Positions 1 through 8,600 of a DNA stretch of 64,000 bases are shown here, piece after piece (positions within the stretch are counted from its first letter, which is position 1; each line of letters opens with the position of its first letter). The notes beneath the pieces are model-generated. The model was not told where the DNA came from. It was given only the letters and a program-made list of their open reading frames with translations, and did no database searches. The stretch spans positions 5,915,501-5,979,500 of the forward strand of contig NZ_CP133190.1 of the NCBI RefSeq assembly GCF_030913705.1, written 5' to 3'. The DNA comes from Anaerocolumna sp. MB42-C2 (lineage in GTDB: Bacteria; Bacillota; Clostridia; Lachnospirales; Lachnospiraceae). The translations under genes and the position numbers were made by a program.

Positions 1-103
1 CATAATAATGTGACCTCCTGTTATTGTTTTTAAAACACTTTGTTTAGTGTTTCATAGAACAATATGACAGGAGATTTTAAAAACGAAGCTTTTTCACTAC
101 AAT

Positions 104-126
104 ATGCCCGCAGATCCTGCGGGCAT
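104..126 (-). terminator. GC-rich hairpin after recombinase gene
   Basis: ATGCCCGCAG and CTGCGGGCAT pair perfectly around a 3-base loop, just past the stop codon of the minus-strand recombinase. The U tract that would make it a canonical terminator is weak. Confidence 0.45.
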
Positions 127-131
127 AAGAG

Positions 132-1049
132 TCAGCGTAAATAATGTTCTGCAATGATATTGATGCGGTTATGACCTAGGCACCTGCTGGCTATTAGCAT
201 AGCACGCTTATCATAGCAGATACCTTTTAGGGCGCTCATACAATAATAGCGTTCGTTCTTTGGTATCTTCTCTAACTGTCTGGCTAATGTATTATAGATT
301 TCAGTACAATAATCACTGCGATAAGAATGAACATCCATGTCAGGAACATATGACCATACTTTACTATTCCCTGCTTCTTTCATTCGCTTTACAATTATAT
401 CTACATTTGAAATGATAGGGAATTCACGGTATCTGCCGCCTTTTGCTCCACTGGAAACAGCTATGTAATAAATTCCGTTCTTATGAACTAATTGTGTACC
501 TCTTAGGCATTTCATTTCTTTCTTTCGTAATCCGGTTGCCTTGCAGAATTCTATGAATTCCTTATTCTTTGTTTCAGAGAAATTCTTATCACACTTTGCC
601 GCTTTCCGACTTCTTGTGATACCAGACCTATGACGTACCGCTGTTTTAATAAAATCCTCTGTCGTACAGTCAAAAACCTTCGCTAATGCACACGCTTCTA
701 GCTTTTGTGAATAGGGTGCTAATACAGACCTCTCTGTAAGCCATTCATCAACATATTCTCTACATTCGGAAAGCATCTTGCATCCATAGCGTTCCTTGCA
801 CCATTCAACAAAGTAACAAGCATGTTTCTGATAATCCTGAAAGGTACTCCAAGTATAAATCTTATGGATGGATTTACGTTCTTGATAGCTTAACATTGAC
901 TTTGCATCCTTTTTCAGCTTCTCTTTCAGAAGCGCGCGTTCCGCCCTCTGGTCATCATATTTTGAATGACCGATTGCCATTTTTGACTTTAATTTCATTT
1001 CCACCTGATGAACCAATGATTGATGTTTCTTTTCTCTGTTACGAGCCAT
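132..1049 (-). CDS. Tyrosine recombinase/integrase
   Basis: This is a probable site-specific tyrosine recombinase of 305 residues. Seen: an Arg in the GLRKKE motif (about residue 175), a C-terminal SRCLGHNR box (about 288-296) and a terminal HYLR with the likely nucleophile Tyr303. The usual HxxR of box II is replaced by a YDKR sequence, so the family fit is good but not textbook. The ATG at 1049 is preferred over the GTG at 1058, because AAAGGA sits 10 bases before the ATG but touches the GTG. Its N-terminus (QSLVHQVEMKLKSKMAIG) matches a remnant at 3760-3851 in the next element. It presumably drives integration at the tRNA-end sites nearby. Confidence 0.75.
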   Translation of the reverse strand: MARNREKKHQSLVHQVEMKLKSKMAIGHSKYDDQRAERALLKEKLKKDAKSMLSYQERKSIHKIYTWSTFQDYQKHACYFVEWCKERYGCKMLSECREYVDEWLTERSVLAPYSQKLEACALAKVFDCTTEDFIKTAVRHRSGITRSRKAAKCDKNFSETKNKEFIEFCKATGLRKKEMKCLRGTQLVHKNGIYYIAVSSGAKGGRYREFPIISNVDIIVKRMKEAGNSKVWSYVPDMDVHSYRSDYCTEIYNTLARQLEKIPKNERYYCMSALKGICYDKRAMLIASRCLGHNRINIIAEHYLR

Positions 1050-1653
1050 TTTTACCACGTCCTTTATTGTATTTATATGTTAAAGCTGAGCACGCCCAAT
1101 TTATTTCAATCACAGGGCATAGTGATTATTTCTCCTAAGGATACAGTCAAAGGGTATCCAGCCTGACCATTATTAACAGAGTGATTTTTAATGGTCTACA
1201 ATCTCCTGAACAGTGGTTTGTTTTTAAATTTCAACTGCAGATATGTCTTAAGTCAAGAAAACTTCGTTCTCTCTTCTTTTCTTCTTACAGACCGCTGGTT
1301 TACCGGCAATAGGGTTTTATCAGTTAACTGATATCACCTTACGAAAACAAAATAAATTTTGTTTTCAGTCTGTTTGTTTCATTTGTTTGTTTTGTTTTCT
1401 CCTTTTGCCATGATTACAATTTTAATATGCTATTATTCATTCAATGATATCGAAAAAAATGACATGATAACCGTTTACTCGAAGATGTAACGAGTAACCG
1501 TTGTCATGTATCCAATAAAGAAGTGTACATATTTATAAACGTGTAGATAATACGTTTTTATTGACAAGAAGATATATAAACTGTAATATTGTATGTGAAA
1601 TTATGGTAATAACGAGGATGAATTACTAGTTTAATGAGGAGATAATAATTAAT
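1050..1653. other. Non-coding element backbone, 604 bp
   Basis: I see no convincing gene here. The stretch contains sequence shared with the other elements: a TGTTAAAGCTGAGCAC block (about 1079, matched near 3907), the repeat at 1228-1348 (matched at 8750-8879), a T-rich GTCTGTTTGTTTCAT block (matched near 5252) and an imperfect palindrome CCGTTTAC...GTAACCGTT (about 1468-1500, matched near 4229-4262). These mark the common scaffold into which the cargo genes are placed. Confidence 0.6.
1228..1348. repeat. Element backbone repeat, copy 1
   Basis: About 120 bp running from ATTTCAACTGCAGATATGTC to CTTACGAAAAC. It is closely matched at 8750-8879 (a few substitutions plus one small duplication of AGTCAAG) and partly at 17317-17350. 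Confidence 0.8.
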
Positions 1654-2439
1654 ATGAGAATTGCGACTTATAATGTATGGAACGAAAATAAAGGTATTGG
1701 TGGTAGATTTGAACAGATAATACAAGAGATAATTGATGTAGGTGCAGATATAATTGCATTGCAAGAAGTAACTACAAAGTTTTTTCAAGATATTCTTACT
1801 CAAAACATAGGGTATCAATACTGTGAATTTAGCAAGTATATTGATGAAGATGAAGGATTAGCCATATTGAGCAAATACCCCATCGAGAGTTGTACTTTTT
1901 TACATGCAAATTCAGACTATTCTAACAGTAAAGCACAGAATATATTGTTCAAGTGTGGTAAATCAAGATTTTCATTTACTAATGTACATATACCATGTGA
2001 TTCTGCAAGAGAAAAAGAACAACAAATTGTTGCTATTGATAAATTTATACATAAGCAAAAAGAGAAAGCAGATTATTATGTACTACTAGGAGATTTTAAT
2101 AGTGGAATTAACTCAAGTATTCATAGATTTCTGACTGGTGAACAGACAATAAATAATGAAGAATCTATTCCCTATTGGTTAGATATTACAGGTAATTATG
2201 CATCTTTGCATAATTTACCATTACTACCAACACTTGATTGTATAAATAATCCTAGATGGAAAGGAAAAAATACAATTTATGCTCCTGATAATGTTGATAG
2301 AATTTATATATTAGATAATTGGGCAGCTATGAAATTTGTTGGTGCTGGAATATTTGGTACAGATATCAGCCCAATTAATAATCTATCAGCTAGTGACCAT
2401 TATGGAGTAGTGGTAGATGTTGAGTTTGATGAGTTGTAA
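1654..2439 (+). CDS. Endonuclease/exonuclease/phosphatase family protein
   Basis: This 261-residue protein has the fold signatures of the EEP superfamily (DNase I, AP endonuclease, sphingomyelinase-like hydrolases). It starts with MRIATYNVWN (Asn7), has the metal-binding Glu38 in ALQEV, a GDFNSG motif around residue 145 and a terminal SDHYGVV motif with the catalytic His near residue 246. There is no signal peptide, so it is probably cytoplasmic. A GAGGAG site lies 13 bases upstream of the ATG. It is the only cargo gene of element 1 and lies directly before its right arm. The substrate (nucleic acid, phospholipid or a small phosphoester) cannot be told from the sequence. Confidence 0.8.
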   Translation: MRIATYNVWNENKGIGGRFEQIIQEIIDVGADIIALQEVTTKFFQDILTQNIGYQYCEFSKYIDEDEGLAILSKYPIESCTFLHANSDYSNSKAQNILFKCGKSRFSFTNVHIPCDSAREKEQQIVAIDKFIHKQKEKADYYVLLGDFNSGINSSIHRFLTGEQTINNEESIPYWLDITGNYASLHNLPLLPTLDCINNPRWKGKNTIYAPDNVDRIYILDNWAAMKFVGAGIFGTDISPINNLSASDHYGVVVDVEFDEL

Positions 2440-2452
2440 ACAAATAAAAAAG

Positions 2453-2488
2453 GCACACATCTTCATGTGTGCAACCATGTGTGCAGAT
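2453..2488. repeat. Right arm of element 1, GTGTGC type
   Basis: Contains GCACACAT...ATGTGTGC as an inverted pair plus a second direct ATGTGTGCAG. The same arrangement recurs at 15109-15141. Repeated short motifs beside a core site are typical arm-type integrase binding sites; this role is inferred. Confidence 0.65.
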
Positions 2489-2544
2489 AAATAACAGAAG
2501 CCGCAAACCTCCTATCTATCGGTATTTGTGTGTACGGGGATTTG

Positions 2545-2566
2545 TTCGAATCCCGTCTCGCGCTTA
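2545..2566 (+). repeat. att repeat 1: tRNA 3' end
   Basis: The repeat begins TTCGAATCCCGTCTCGCGCT and continues TA. TTCGAAT is a tRNA T loop, CCCGT the 3' half of the T stem, CTCGCGC a 7-base acceptor strand and T a discriminator. No tRNA body precedes it, so it is a displaced 3' end as left by an integrase that targets a tRNA gene. The T discriminator fits tRNA-Gly best; tRNA-Leu is an alternative. Confidence 0.8.
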
Positions 2567-2574
2567 ACTATTTT

Positions 2575-2614
2575 CGTCAGAAGTACTTATTTTATAAGGC
2601 TTCTGGCGATTTTT
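2575..2614. terminator. Hairpin terminator after att repeat 1
   Basis: CGTCAGAAG pairs with CTTCTGGCG (2575-2608), followed by a T tract at 2610-2614. It would end transcription entering through the tRNA-end repeat. It also overlaps the last codons of the minus-strand recombinase. Confidence 0.75.
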
Positions 2615-3746
2615 CATTTCTGCATTTTTGAGTACTCATGAGTACGTCACTTCCGTTCATCTCCGAAAGAGCATTCACAATCTGTCTCGATGTCTTCTGC
2701 TTTCCTTGATTATTCAGAATGTAGGTACGAGTGGTAGCTTCATCATTGTGACCAAGATACCATTGAATGTCTTCAATTGCCACTTTTTTTCTTCTCATTT
2801 CAGATGCCACCGTTCTGCGAATATCATGGGCAGATTTTACTTCGATTCCTGCATGTCTGCACTGAGCACGGATACAGTTATCGACCTCACGAATCTTAGT
2901 TCTGCCTTCTTTATCACAGAAGATAAAATCGCCATCCAAATAGCCTTCTTCCTCATTGTTACGTTTAACGGTCTGAAACAGATTAATTTCATAATCACTT
3001 AAAGGGAGATACCGGTCACCAGCAAGGCTTTTCTTCTTCGTATACTCACAGATGGCAACTTTGAGCTTTCCGTTTTCGTCCTCAACACGACTTTCTATTC
3101 GATGGATATGTATTTCTCTGGCTTCCCAATCAATATCCGACCATTTCAGTGCCACAGCCTCACCTATCCTAAGACCAAGCTTGAACAGAAGAAATACTAC
3201 ATAAGCATCGGTCTCGTATGGCATCTGCATTAACCGCTTATTCAGTTGCCGGAAGAGTTTTTCCTTTTCTTCTGGGAAATAGACCCTGCTTTCATCTTTG
3301 GGATTATTCGGAGGTTTACAGCCATTCACTTTGATTTCAATGTCATCATATGGATTGGACAGAATTAAGCCTTTCTTCTTCGTATACTTCATTAAGTCCT
3401 TGAAAATCAACCTCATATTGTCCAGTTCTTTCTTGGTCAAATCATATTCACTGATACAGCCATGAAAGAAACCCTCAATGTGTCATCAACTGTGATTCTG
3501 TCAATGGATTTTCTAATAATTTTAGTGCCTTCGTAATACTTTTCCCAATGATTGCGGTTTCTTTGAATCGTCCTGCTTACTCAGATTCATTCCTTTACGC
3601 TTCTCTATCCACAGAGGATACAGAATTTCCAAGGTTTCTTTTTTTACTGGAAAATAAATTTTGTATAGTTTTTGATATATCCCATCCTCGGTATAAGATG
3701 TAATTTTAACCCTCTTATTCATCTCCGTATCTTGGATATAGGTCAT
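2592..3746 (-). pseudogene. Tyrosine recombinase, frameshifted
   Basis: The C-terminal part (2592-3440) is an intact catalytic domain with LRIGEAVALKW (box I Arg), HDIRRTVASE (HxxR), WYLGHND and TRTYIL (Tyr nucleophile). The N-terminal part is broken. Residues from MTYIQDTEMN to LSKQDDS are read in one frame (3746 to about 3560), QRNRNHWEKYYEGT in a second, and EGFFHGCISEYDLT in the frame of the catalytic domain, with shifts near 3560 and 3485. All three pieces match one continuous ICE-type integrase in order, so this is a decayed gene and not separate genes. An internally started catalytic fragment cannot be excluded. Confidence 0.8.
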
Positions 3747-3759
3747 CCAGCGTCAGAGC

Positions 3760-3851
3760 CTATCCTGATGTTTGGAACGACCAATTGCAAGCTTACTGTC
3801 CAAAGATTGCTTCACTTGTTCAACTATAGATTTTTTGTTCTTGTGTGACAT
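3760..3851 (-). pseudogene. Remnant of a second recombinase N-terminus
   Basis: From an ATG at 3851 this reads MSHKNKKSIVEQVKQSLDSK and then LAIGRSKHQ before a stop. It aligns with residues 1-31 of the recombinase at 132-1049 (QSLVHQVEMKLKSKMAIGHSKYD). The rest of that gene is missing here. It implies that the ancestral element carried two recombinases side by side. Confidence 0.65.
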
Positions 3852-4416
3852 AACGATTCCTTTCTCACATATAGTGTGAATAAAAATATAAACAATGGGT
3901 ATCTGTTAAAGCTAAGCACAACCCACTCTTATTTATACAATCTTATGGACGATTGTTTTTGCCAAGAAACACTGTGTGTTCCAGAAAGAAATTTAATAAA
4001 GGGTTCTTTCATTCCCTACCATGCTTCTTTGGCGGAGTCACATGGTGAAATCTCCTTTTGAGATTATTATTAAGTACAAGGATGTTTTTTCCACCCTTCA
4101 ACTCATTTTGTTTTGTTATTTAAATTAACAAAACTCAATTTGTTTGTTTCTCCCTTCGTCTTTGATGCTAAGAATATGATTGAATCACTTGTTCGATATA
4201 AGAAAAATGGTATAAAAAATTCCAAAAACCGTTTACCCATACATAAATGTGATGTGTAACCGTTATTGGAATGTATTGCCATTTACAATATTAAGTGCTA
4301 TAGTTGATGTTATAGAAATATAAAAGATACTGTAGATTTATAGATTGCGTACCGTCGTGTTTATTGCTATTGTAAATAAGTTCCAATCACAGATTGTACA
4401 TAAATGGAGGTATTAA
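3852..4416. other. Non-coding element backbone, 565 bp
   Basis: No gene is supported here. It carries the TGTTAAAGCTAAGCAC block (about 3907), a T-rich stretch with AATTTGTTTGTTTCTC (about 4137) and an imperfect palindrome of the CCGTTTAC...TGTAACCGTT type (about 4229-4262). All three have counterparts in 1050-1653. Confidence 0.55.
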
Positions 4417-4989
4417 ATGAATATCGAAATACGAAAATTAACTCCTGATTTGTTAGAGGATTATATGTATTTTTTTGAGAATGTAGCACATGAAGACTGC
4501 TATTGTACTTGTTATTGCAGCGATGACCAAGTAGGAATGGATTTTCATTTGCAGGAGGTGAGAAGAGATTACGCTGTAAGTTATATAAAAGAAGGGAAAA
4601 TAAAAGGTTATTTAGCATATAGAGATAATCAAGTTATTGGATGGTGTAATGCCAACGATAAATCGGATTGTTTGGAATGTGAAGGATGGCAACGAATTCT
4701 GACTTCTGTAAAAACAACAGATTCTGAATCCAATTCAAAAGTAAAATCTATTTTTTGCTTTCTTGTTGCACCAAATGTGAGAAGAAGTGGTATTGCATCA
4801 TATCTTTTAGAAAGTGTTTGTAAAGATGCAGTAGCCGATGGTTTTGACTATGTTGAATCATATCCAAACAAAGACTTTATTGACATTTACGATGACCATA
4901 TGGGTCCTGTTAATTTATATATAAAATTCGGATTTGAAGAATTTTACAAAACAGAGCAAAAGATTGTAATGCGAAAGAGGTTAAAGTGA
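4417..4989 (+). CDS. GNAT family N-acetyltransferase
   Basis: A 190-residue acetyl-CoA-dependent N-acetyltransferase. The acetyl-CoA pyrophosphate-binding motif VRRSGIASYLLE lies at about residues 126-137, after the beta-4 strand FCFLVAPN. The middle carries an acidic, cysteine-rich stretch (EDCYCTCYCSDDQ, about residues 27-39), which could bind metal. The GNAT C-terminal end LYIKFGFEEFY is intact, so the protein looks full length. GGAGG lies 7 bases before the ATG. It is the only cargo gene of element 2. The substrate is unknown; small-molecule detoxification is plausible for a carried gene. Confidence 0.85.
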   Translation: MNIEIRKLTPDLLEDYMYFFENVAHEDCYCTCYCSDDQVGMDFHLQEVRRDYAVSYIKEGKIKGYLAYRDNQVIGWCNANDKSDCLECEGWQRILTSVKTTDSESNSKVKSIFCFLVAPNVRRSGIASYLLESVCKDAVADGFDYVESYPNKDFIDIYDDHMGPVNLYIKFGFEEFYKTEQKIVMRKRLK

Positions 4990-5061
4990 ATATAAACATT
5001 TTAAGCATTATCAGTTGGTGTTTTAATGCACAATCTTTTACAAATGGGATACTATTTAATT

Positions 5062-5082
5062 TGAGTACTCAATTGAGTACGT
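5062..5082. repeat. Right arm of element 2, GAGTAC type
   Basis: TGAGTACTCAATTGAGTACG contains a palindromic GAGTACTC followed by a second GAGTAC. The same pattern occurs at 2630-2648 and 8523-8542. About 100 bp from here to att repeat 2 match the sequence before att repeat 3. Confidence 0.65.
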
Positions 5083-5139
5083 AAAAATTGGATGAGCCAG
5101 AAAGCCCCTTTTTATCAGTATTTTATTGAGGGGATAGAA

Positions 5140-5161
5140 TTCGAATCCCGTCTCGCGCTTA
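5140..5161 (+). repeat. att repeat 2: tRNA 3' end
   Basis: Identical over 22 bases to att repeat 1 (T loop TTCGAAT, acceptor strand CTCGCGC, then TTA). The sequence upstream differs from repeat 1 and matches that of repeat 3. Confidence 0.8.
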
Positions 5162-5172
5162 ATGAAAAAGGG

Positions 5173-5209
5173 CAGGAAAGCTAGTAAAATTAAGCTTTCC
5201 TGTTTTTTT
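5173..5209 (+). terminator. Hairpin terminator after att repeat 2
   Basis: CAGGAAAGCT and AGCTTTCCTG form a perfect 10-bp stem, followed by seven T. Nearly the same hairpin occurs at 17379-17408. Confidence 0.9.
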
Positions 5210-5341
5210 GCTACTAAATTGCTATTGCCTTATAAAACAAAATTAAAATTTTAATTTCGGTCTGTTTATTTCATAAGTTTGTTATTTTTACAATGTTTTT
5301 GTTTGTTTTCTCTTTTCGTCTCGAATTCTAGCATATAAACA

Positions 5342-6229
5342 TTAATTTGTATTCTTTGTTCGGACGGATACCCCAGTATTAATATAGGGTGGACCTGTTT
5401 CAAACCCCTTTAAAGCTGCTATGGTTTGTGCCATACCTAGATATCCCATGGTGTATGGATTTTGTACCATAACCGCTTTTAAACTTCCATCCTCAATCAT
5501 TTTCTGAGTTTCAGGTGGAAAATCAAAGCCTATTCCAACTATTGGGAGGTTACTTTTACTGATTGCATTCCCAACACCGATAGTTGTATCCTCATTGGTA
5601 CCATATATTCCAACTAAATCCGGGTTATTAGCAATATAACTATTTGCTATTATTTCTGCACTTGCGCTGCCAGGACCAAATTGAGTATTAAGCAGTTTGT
5701 AATTTCCATTAGGAGCTAATACACTACGAAAACCATTAACTCTTTCTCTTGTATTTGTACTCATTATGGAATCACTAACAATTCCTATTGTGCCTTGTCT
5801 ATATCCAGCTACTGCTAATTCAACAATCATATTTTCACCAGCCGTAACCCCAGCACTGTAATCATCAGTAGCTAGTGTTATAATGCCTTCTGCAGCTGCA
5901 GGAGTATCTAGATATATAATTTTTACACCTAAGGATTTCGCATATTCTATTGCGCTGGATACTGCTACAGGATCGAGAGCAGCTATTAGCATAGCATTTG
6001 CACCGTTATTCGCGGCATTAGTTATTATTTCTATTTGTTTTTCTACTGATCTTTCCTCAGGAGCATCCCATATATAATTAGCACCTACTAAACTAGCCAT
6101 ATCACTGATTCCTTGATTAATGATATACCAGAACTGACTGATCTTGTCCTTGGAAATATAGTATATATTGTAATTCTCTAAGGTAGTTGGCCTTATAAGC
6201 ATATTTGTATATTTATTTCTTATATACAT
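5342..6229 (-). CDS. RbsB-like sugar-binding protein without signal peptide
   Basis: A 295-residue member of the periplasmic binding protein family used by ribose/galactose-type ABC importers. Family landmarks include a GISDMASLVGA segment, EKQIEIITNA, the DPVAVSSAIEYAKSLGVKII hinge strand, LVGIYGTNEDTTIG and IVGIGFDFPPE. A lipobox and signal peptide, normal for this family, are absent: the start MYIRNKYTNM leads directly into the first beta strand. A GAGG site 8 bases upstream supports this start, so the truncated form may be expressed, probably in the cytoplasm. No cognate permease or ATPase lies nearby. It may be a decayed gene or a cytosolic sensor. Confidence 0.7.
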   Translation of the reverse strand: MYIRNKYTNMLIRPTTLENYNIYYISKDKISQFWYIINQGISDMASLVGANYIWDAPEERSVEKQIEIITNAANNGANAMLIAALDPVAVSSAIEYAKSLGVKIIYLDTPAAAEGIITLATDDYSAGVTAGENMIVELAVAGYRQGTIGIVSDSIMSTNTRERVNGFRSVLAPNGNYKLLNTQFGPGSASAEIIANSYIANNPDLVGIYGTNEDTTIGVGNAISKSNLPIVGIGFDFPPETQKMIEDGSLKAVMVQNPYTMGYLGMAQTIAALKGFETGPPYINTGVSVRTKNTN

Positions 6230-6351
6230 GATTTAACCTCTTTTAATAGGAAAAAATTATAGAGTGTTTATTTATTATATTCGCTAATAGCTAATATATT
6301 CCCTATCTATAATTGTATTAGGGGAAAACGATAAGTTTCAGGAAATTTATT

Positions 6352-6717
6352 ATGGAGCTGTATCTTTTTAAGCACATTGCAAGGAGTCTGAAAAGCAAGC
6401 GTGGTATGAGTATATTTTATTCCTCCACTAATATAAATTTTCTACTTCGTATTTGCCAACAAAATGTATCAGATGAAAACATAGTGCGCATTGATATAAT
6501 CGATAAAGGAAAGGGAATTGGAAAAACAGAAAAAGAACATATCTTCGAACGATTATATACAGCAGACAATACAAGAAACAAGGAGGTGCCGGGTAATGGG
6601 CTTGGACTTACCATTGCAAAAGAACTGGCAGAAAAAATAGGTGGAAATATCACTTTGGAAAGTGAGCCATATATAAGAACTATATTTACTTTGGAACTTG
6701 ACAGAATGGAATATTAA
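6352..6717 (+). pseudogene. Histidine kinase C-terminal fragment
   Basis: Only the end of a sensor kinase ATPase domain is present: a G1 box DKGKGIGKTE, an F-box-like HIFERLYTAD and a G2 box GNGLGLTIAKEL, ending in LESEPYIRTIFTLELD. The sensor, the phosphoacceptor His and the N box are missing, and the first 35 or so residues match nothing I recognise. The piece sits 105 bp upstream of an ABC exporter, the usual place of a BceS/BcrS-type kinase. This suggests the element captured only the end of a kinase-ABC operon. Confidence 0.75.
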
Positions 6718-6821
6718 ATATGAAATAAATTAGAGGCGAAAGAAATTTGTAAGATTTATTCAAGAGTTTTGAAAATTCTATCTGCTAGACTAATAAATAA
6801 CAAACAAAAGGAGTGGAATGC

Positions 6822-7736
6822 ATGCAGTATATATTAACTACGAATAATCTTACAAAAAAGGTAAAAGGCAAAGAACTTGTTTCCCAAGTAAATATGCATA
6901 TTTCAAAAGGTCAGATTTATGGCTTTCTAGGTCCAAATGGAGCGGGCAAGACTACAACCATGAAAATGCTCACCAATCTTTGGAAACCAACTTCGGGAGA
7001 AATCATTTTATTTGGGCAAAAGTTAATGCCAGATTCTTATGGAGTATTAAAAAGAATGGGAAGTATTATTGAATTCCCAACATTTTACGAAAACCTTAGT
7101 GCAAAGGAAAATCTGAAGCTTCATTACGAGTATATGGGTTATTATAGTCCAAATTGTGTGGAGCAGGCATTGGACATGCTGCGTCTGTCAGATGCATCGG
7201 ATAAAAAAATAAAAGAATTTTCATTAGGAATGAAGCAGCGATTAGGAATTGCAAGAGCTGTGTTAACAAAACCAGAATTATTAATTCTAGATGAACCTAC
7301 AAATGGTTTAGACCCAGCCGGTATGAAACAAATCCGTGATTTACTAACTATGCTATGTCAGGAGTATGGAATTACTATCCTCATTTCCAGCCATCTACTA
7401 TCAGAAATAGAAAGTATCGCATATACAATAGGAGTCATTCATCACGGTAAAATGTTAAAAGAAGTATCTATGAAAGAGATATCCGATATGGGATTAGAGT
7501 ATATTGAGATTAAAACTGCAAATGTCAAACAAGCAGCATATACAATTGCAGAGAAATTGAATGTACATAATTTTAAAATTATAGAAGATAACCAAATTCG
7601 TATTTATGATAATAACATTTCTCCTCAGAAACTTTCCGGGATATTAGCGGATAATCAGATTGCAATTCAAACGCTAAATGTGAAATCAGAATCATTGGAA
7701 GATTACTTTTTAAAATTAACAGAGGGGGATGAATAA
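6822..7736 (+). CDS. ABC exporter ATP-binding protein (BcrA-like)
   Basis: A 304-residue nucleotide-binding subunit of an ABC-2 type exporter. Walker A is GPNGAGKTT (about 37-45), the signature is FSLGMKQRLGIA (about 132-143), Walker B is LLILDEPTNGLDP and the switch His lies in ISSHLL. The C-terminal 80 residues beyond the ATPase core are typical of bacitracin/lantibiotic exporters of the BcrA/LanF type. AAAAGGAG lies 8 bases before the ATG at 6822, which is preferred to the GTG at 6813. It pairs with the permease that follows. Peptide antibiotic resistance is the likely role; the substrate is not determined. Confidence 0.88.
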   Translation: MQYILTTNNLTKKVKGKELVSQVNMHISKGQIYGFLGPNGAGKTTTMKMLTNLWKPTSGEIILFGQKLMPDSYGVLKRMGSIIEFPTFYENLSAKENLKLHYEYMGYYSPNCVEQALDMLRLSDASDKKIKEFSLGMKQRLGIARAVLTKPELLILDEPTNGLDPAGMKQIRDLLTMLCQEYGITILISSHLLSEIESIAYTIGVIHHGKMLKEVSMKEISDMGLEYIEIKTANVKQAAYTIAEKLNVHNFKIIEDNQIRIYDNNISPQKLSGILADNQIAIQTLNVKSESLEDYFLKLTEGDE

Positions 7737-7737
7737 A

Positions 7738-8445
7738 ATGTGGAAGCTAGTTGAGTTAGAATGGAAAAAAAATAGAATTTCAAAATATATATTTGGAGCT
7801 ATTATTTTAACTTCTTTATTGGGACTATTTATGTTTGCACAATGTTATCTTGGTATTGCTAATGATGCATCTACCGGGGTACCCGATTCCGCACCGGGGA
7901 TGGAAACTATGGCACCTCAGATTGAATTATTTACAAATCTAAGCTTTTTAATATTTACAGCTGTTATGATGTCTTCTTTTATTATTACACCATATAAGAA
8001 TAAAACTATGAATTTAATGTTCAGTTACCCAATAAAGCGTCAAAAAATTGTGATTTCACAAATGCTGTCTGTATGGCTGTTTTGCTTTGTTGTATTACTG
8101 TTGGGAAAATTATTTATTTATACTCTTCTTTTGGCTGTGAATGGAAGTATGACAGCGTACTTTTCTCTGGGATATAATATGTCGAACATAGGCTTTTATA
8201 TTCAGATTGTCTTGAAATCCGTTGTAACGGTAACGCTTGGATTTATTGCCCTCTTTATAGGGAACTCTATGAAATCATCAAAAGCAGCAATTATCACCGC
8301 ATTTCTGTTGTTTGTTGTGATGAATGGAACGGTTGGAGACTTTTCTTTAAGAGGTAATGCAATTGTTCCAATGACTTTAGTAATCATTTCTCTTGTCTGC
8401 GCATATTTATCGTTATACAAGGTTGAAACGAAAGATTTAAAATAA
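7738..8445 (+). CDS. ABC-2 type exporter permease
   Basis: A 235-residue membrane protein with six predicted membrane helices: one near residues 17-34, one near 68-90, and four between about 100 and 230. A short extracytoplasmic loop rich in Ala, Pro and Met follows the first helix. The size matches single-permease exporters (BcrB, LanE/LanG). It starts one base after the ATPase stop codon. The ATG at 7738 is preferred to that at 7729, because the AGAGGGGG site would be only one base from the earlier codon. It forms the transmembrane channel for the upstream ATPase. Confidence 0.82.
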   Translation: MWKLVELEWKKNRISKYIFGAIILTSLLGLFMFAQCYLGIANDASTGVPDSAPGMETMAPQIELFTNLSFLIFTAVMMSSFIITPYKNKTMNLMFSYPIKRQKIVISQMLSVWLFCFVVLLLGKLFIYTLLLAVNGSMTAYFSLGYNMSNIGFYIQIVLKSVVTVTLGFIALFIGNSMKSSKAAIITAFLLFVVMNGTVGDFSLRGNAIVPMTLVIISLVCAYLSLYKVETKDLK

Positions 8446-8600
8446 ATAACATATGCTAAAAGCACTCAGAAAAAGATTATGAACATAATCCAAAGTTTTT
8501 AAGATTTATTATTTTTGATTGATGAGTACCTACTTGAGTACGTTAAAAACGGATGAGCTGGCAAGTCCCTTTCTATCAGTATTTTTTCGAGGGGATAGAA

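Larger units (their letters stand above)
1..2566. mobile_element. Integrated element 1 (left part outside window)
   Basis: The segment ends at the first tRNA-3'-end repeat (2545-2566). It holds a tyrosine recombinase on the minus strand, a non-coding backbone (1050-1653), one cargo gene (endonuclease/exonuclease/phosphatase) and a right arm with inverted GTGTGC motifs. The left attachment site is not in view. Element 2 carries a remnant of this recombinase next to a second one, so a second recombinase may lie left of position 1. The element boundaries are inferred from the repeats, not from a known insertion-free site. Confidence 0.6.
2567..5161. mobile_element. Integrated element 2
   Basis: Lies between att repeats 1 and 2. 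It contains a frameshifted tyrosine recombinase, a remnant of a second recombinase, the shared non-coding backbone, a GNAT acetyltransferase as cargo and a right arm with GAGTAC motifs. Matching GAGTAC motifs occur at the left end inside the recombinase gene (2630-2648), which supports these two ends belonging to one element. Confidence 0.65.

Noticed and set aside
1..131. Left attachment site of element 1
   Set aside because: I looked for the tRNA 3' end and for GTGTGC or GAGTAC motifs and found none; it must lie further left or be lost.
896..1138. 80-codon plus-strand frame opposite the recombinase start
   Set aside because: It overlaps the well-supported recombinase gene on the other strand and has no ribosome site.
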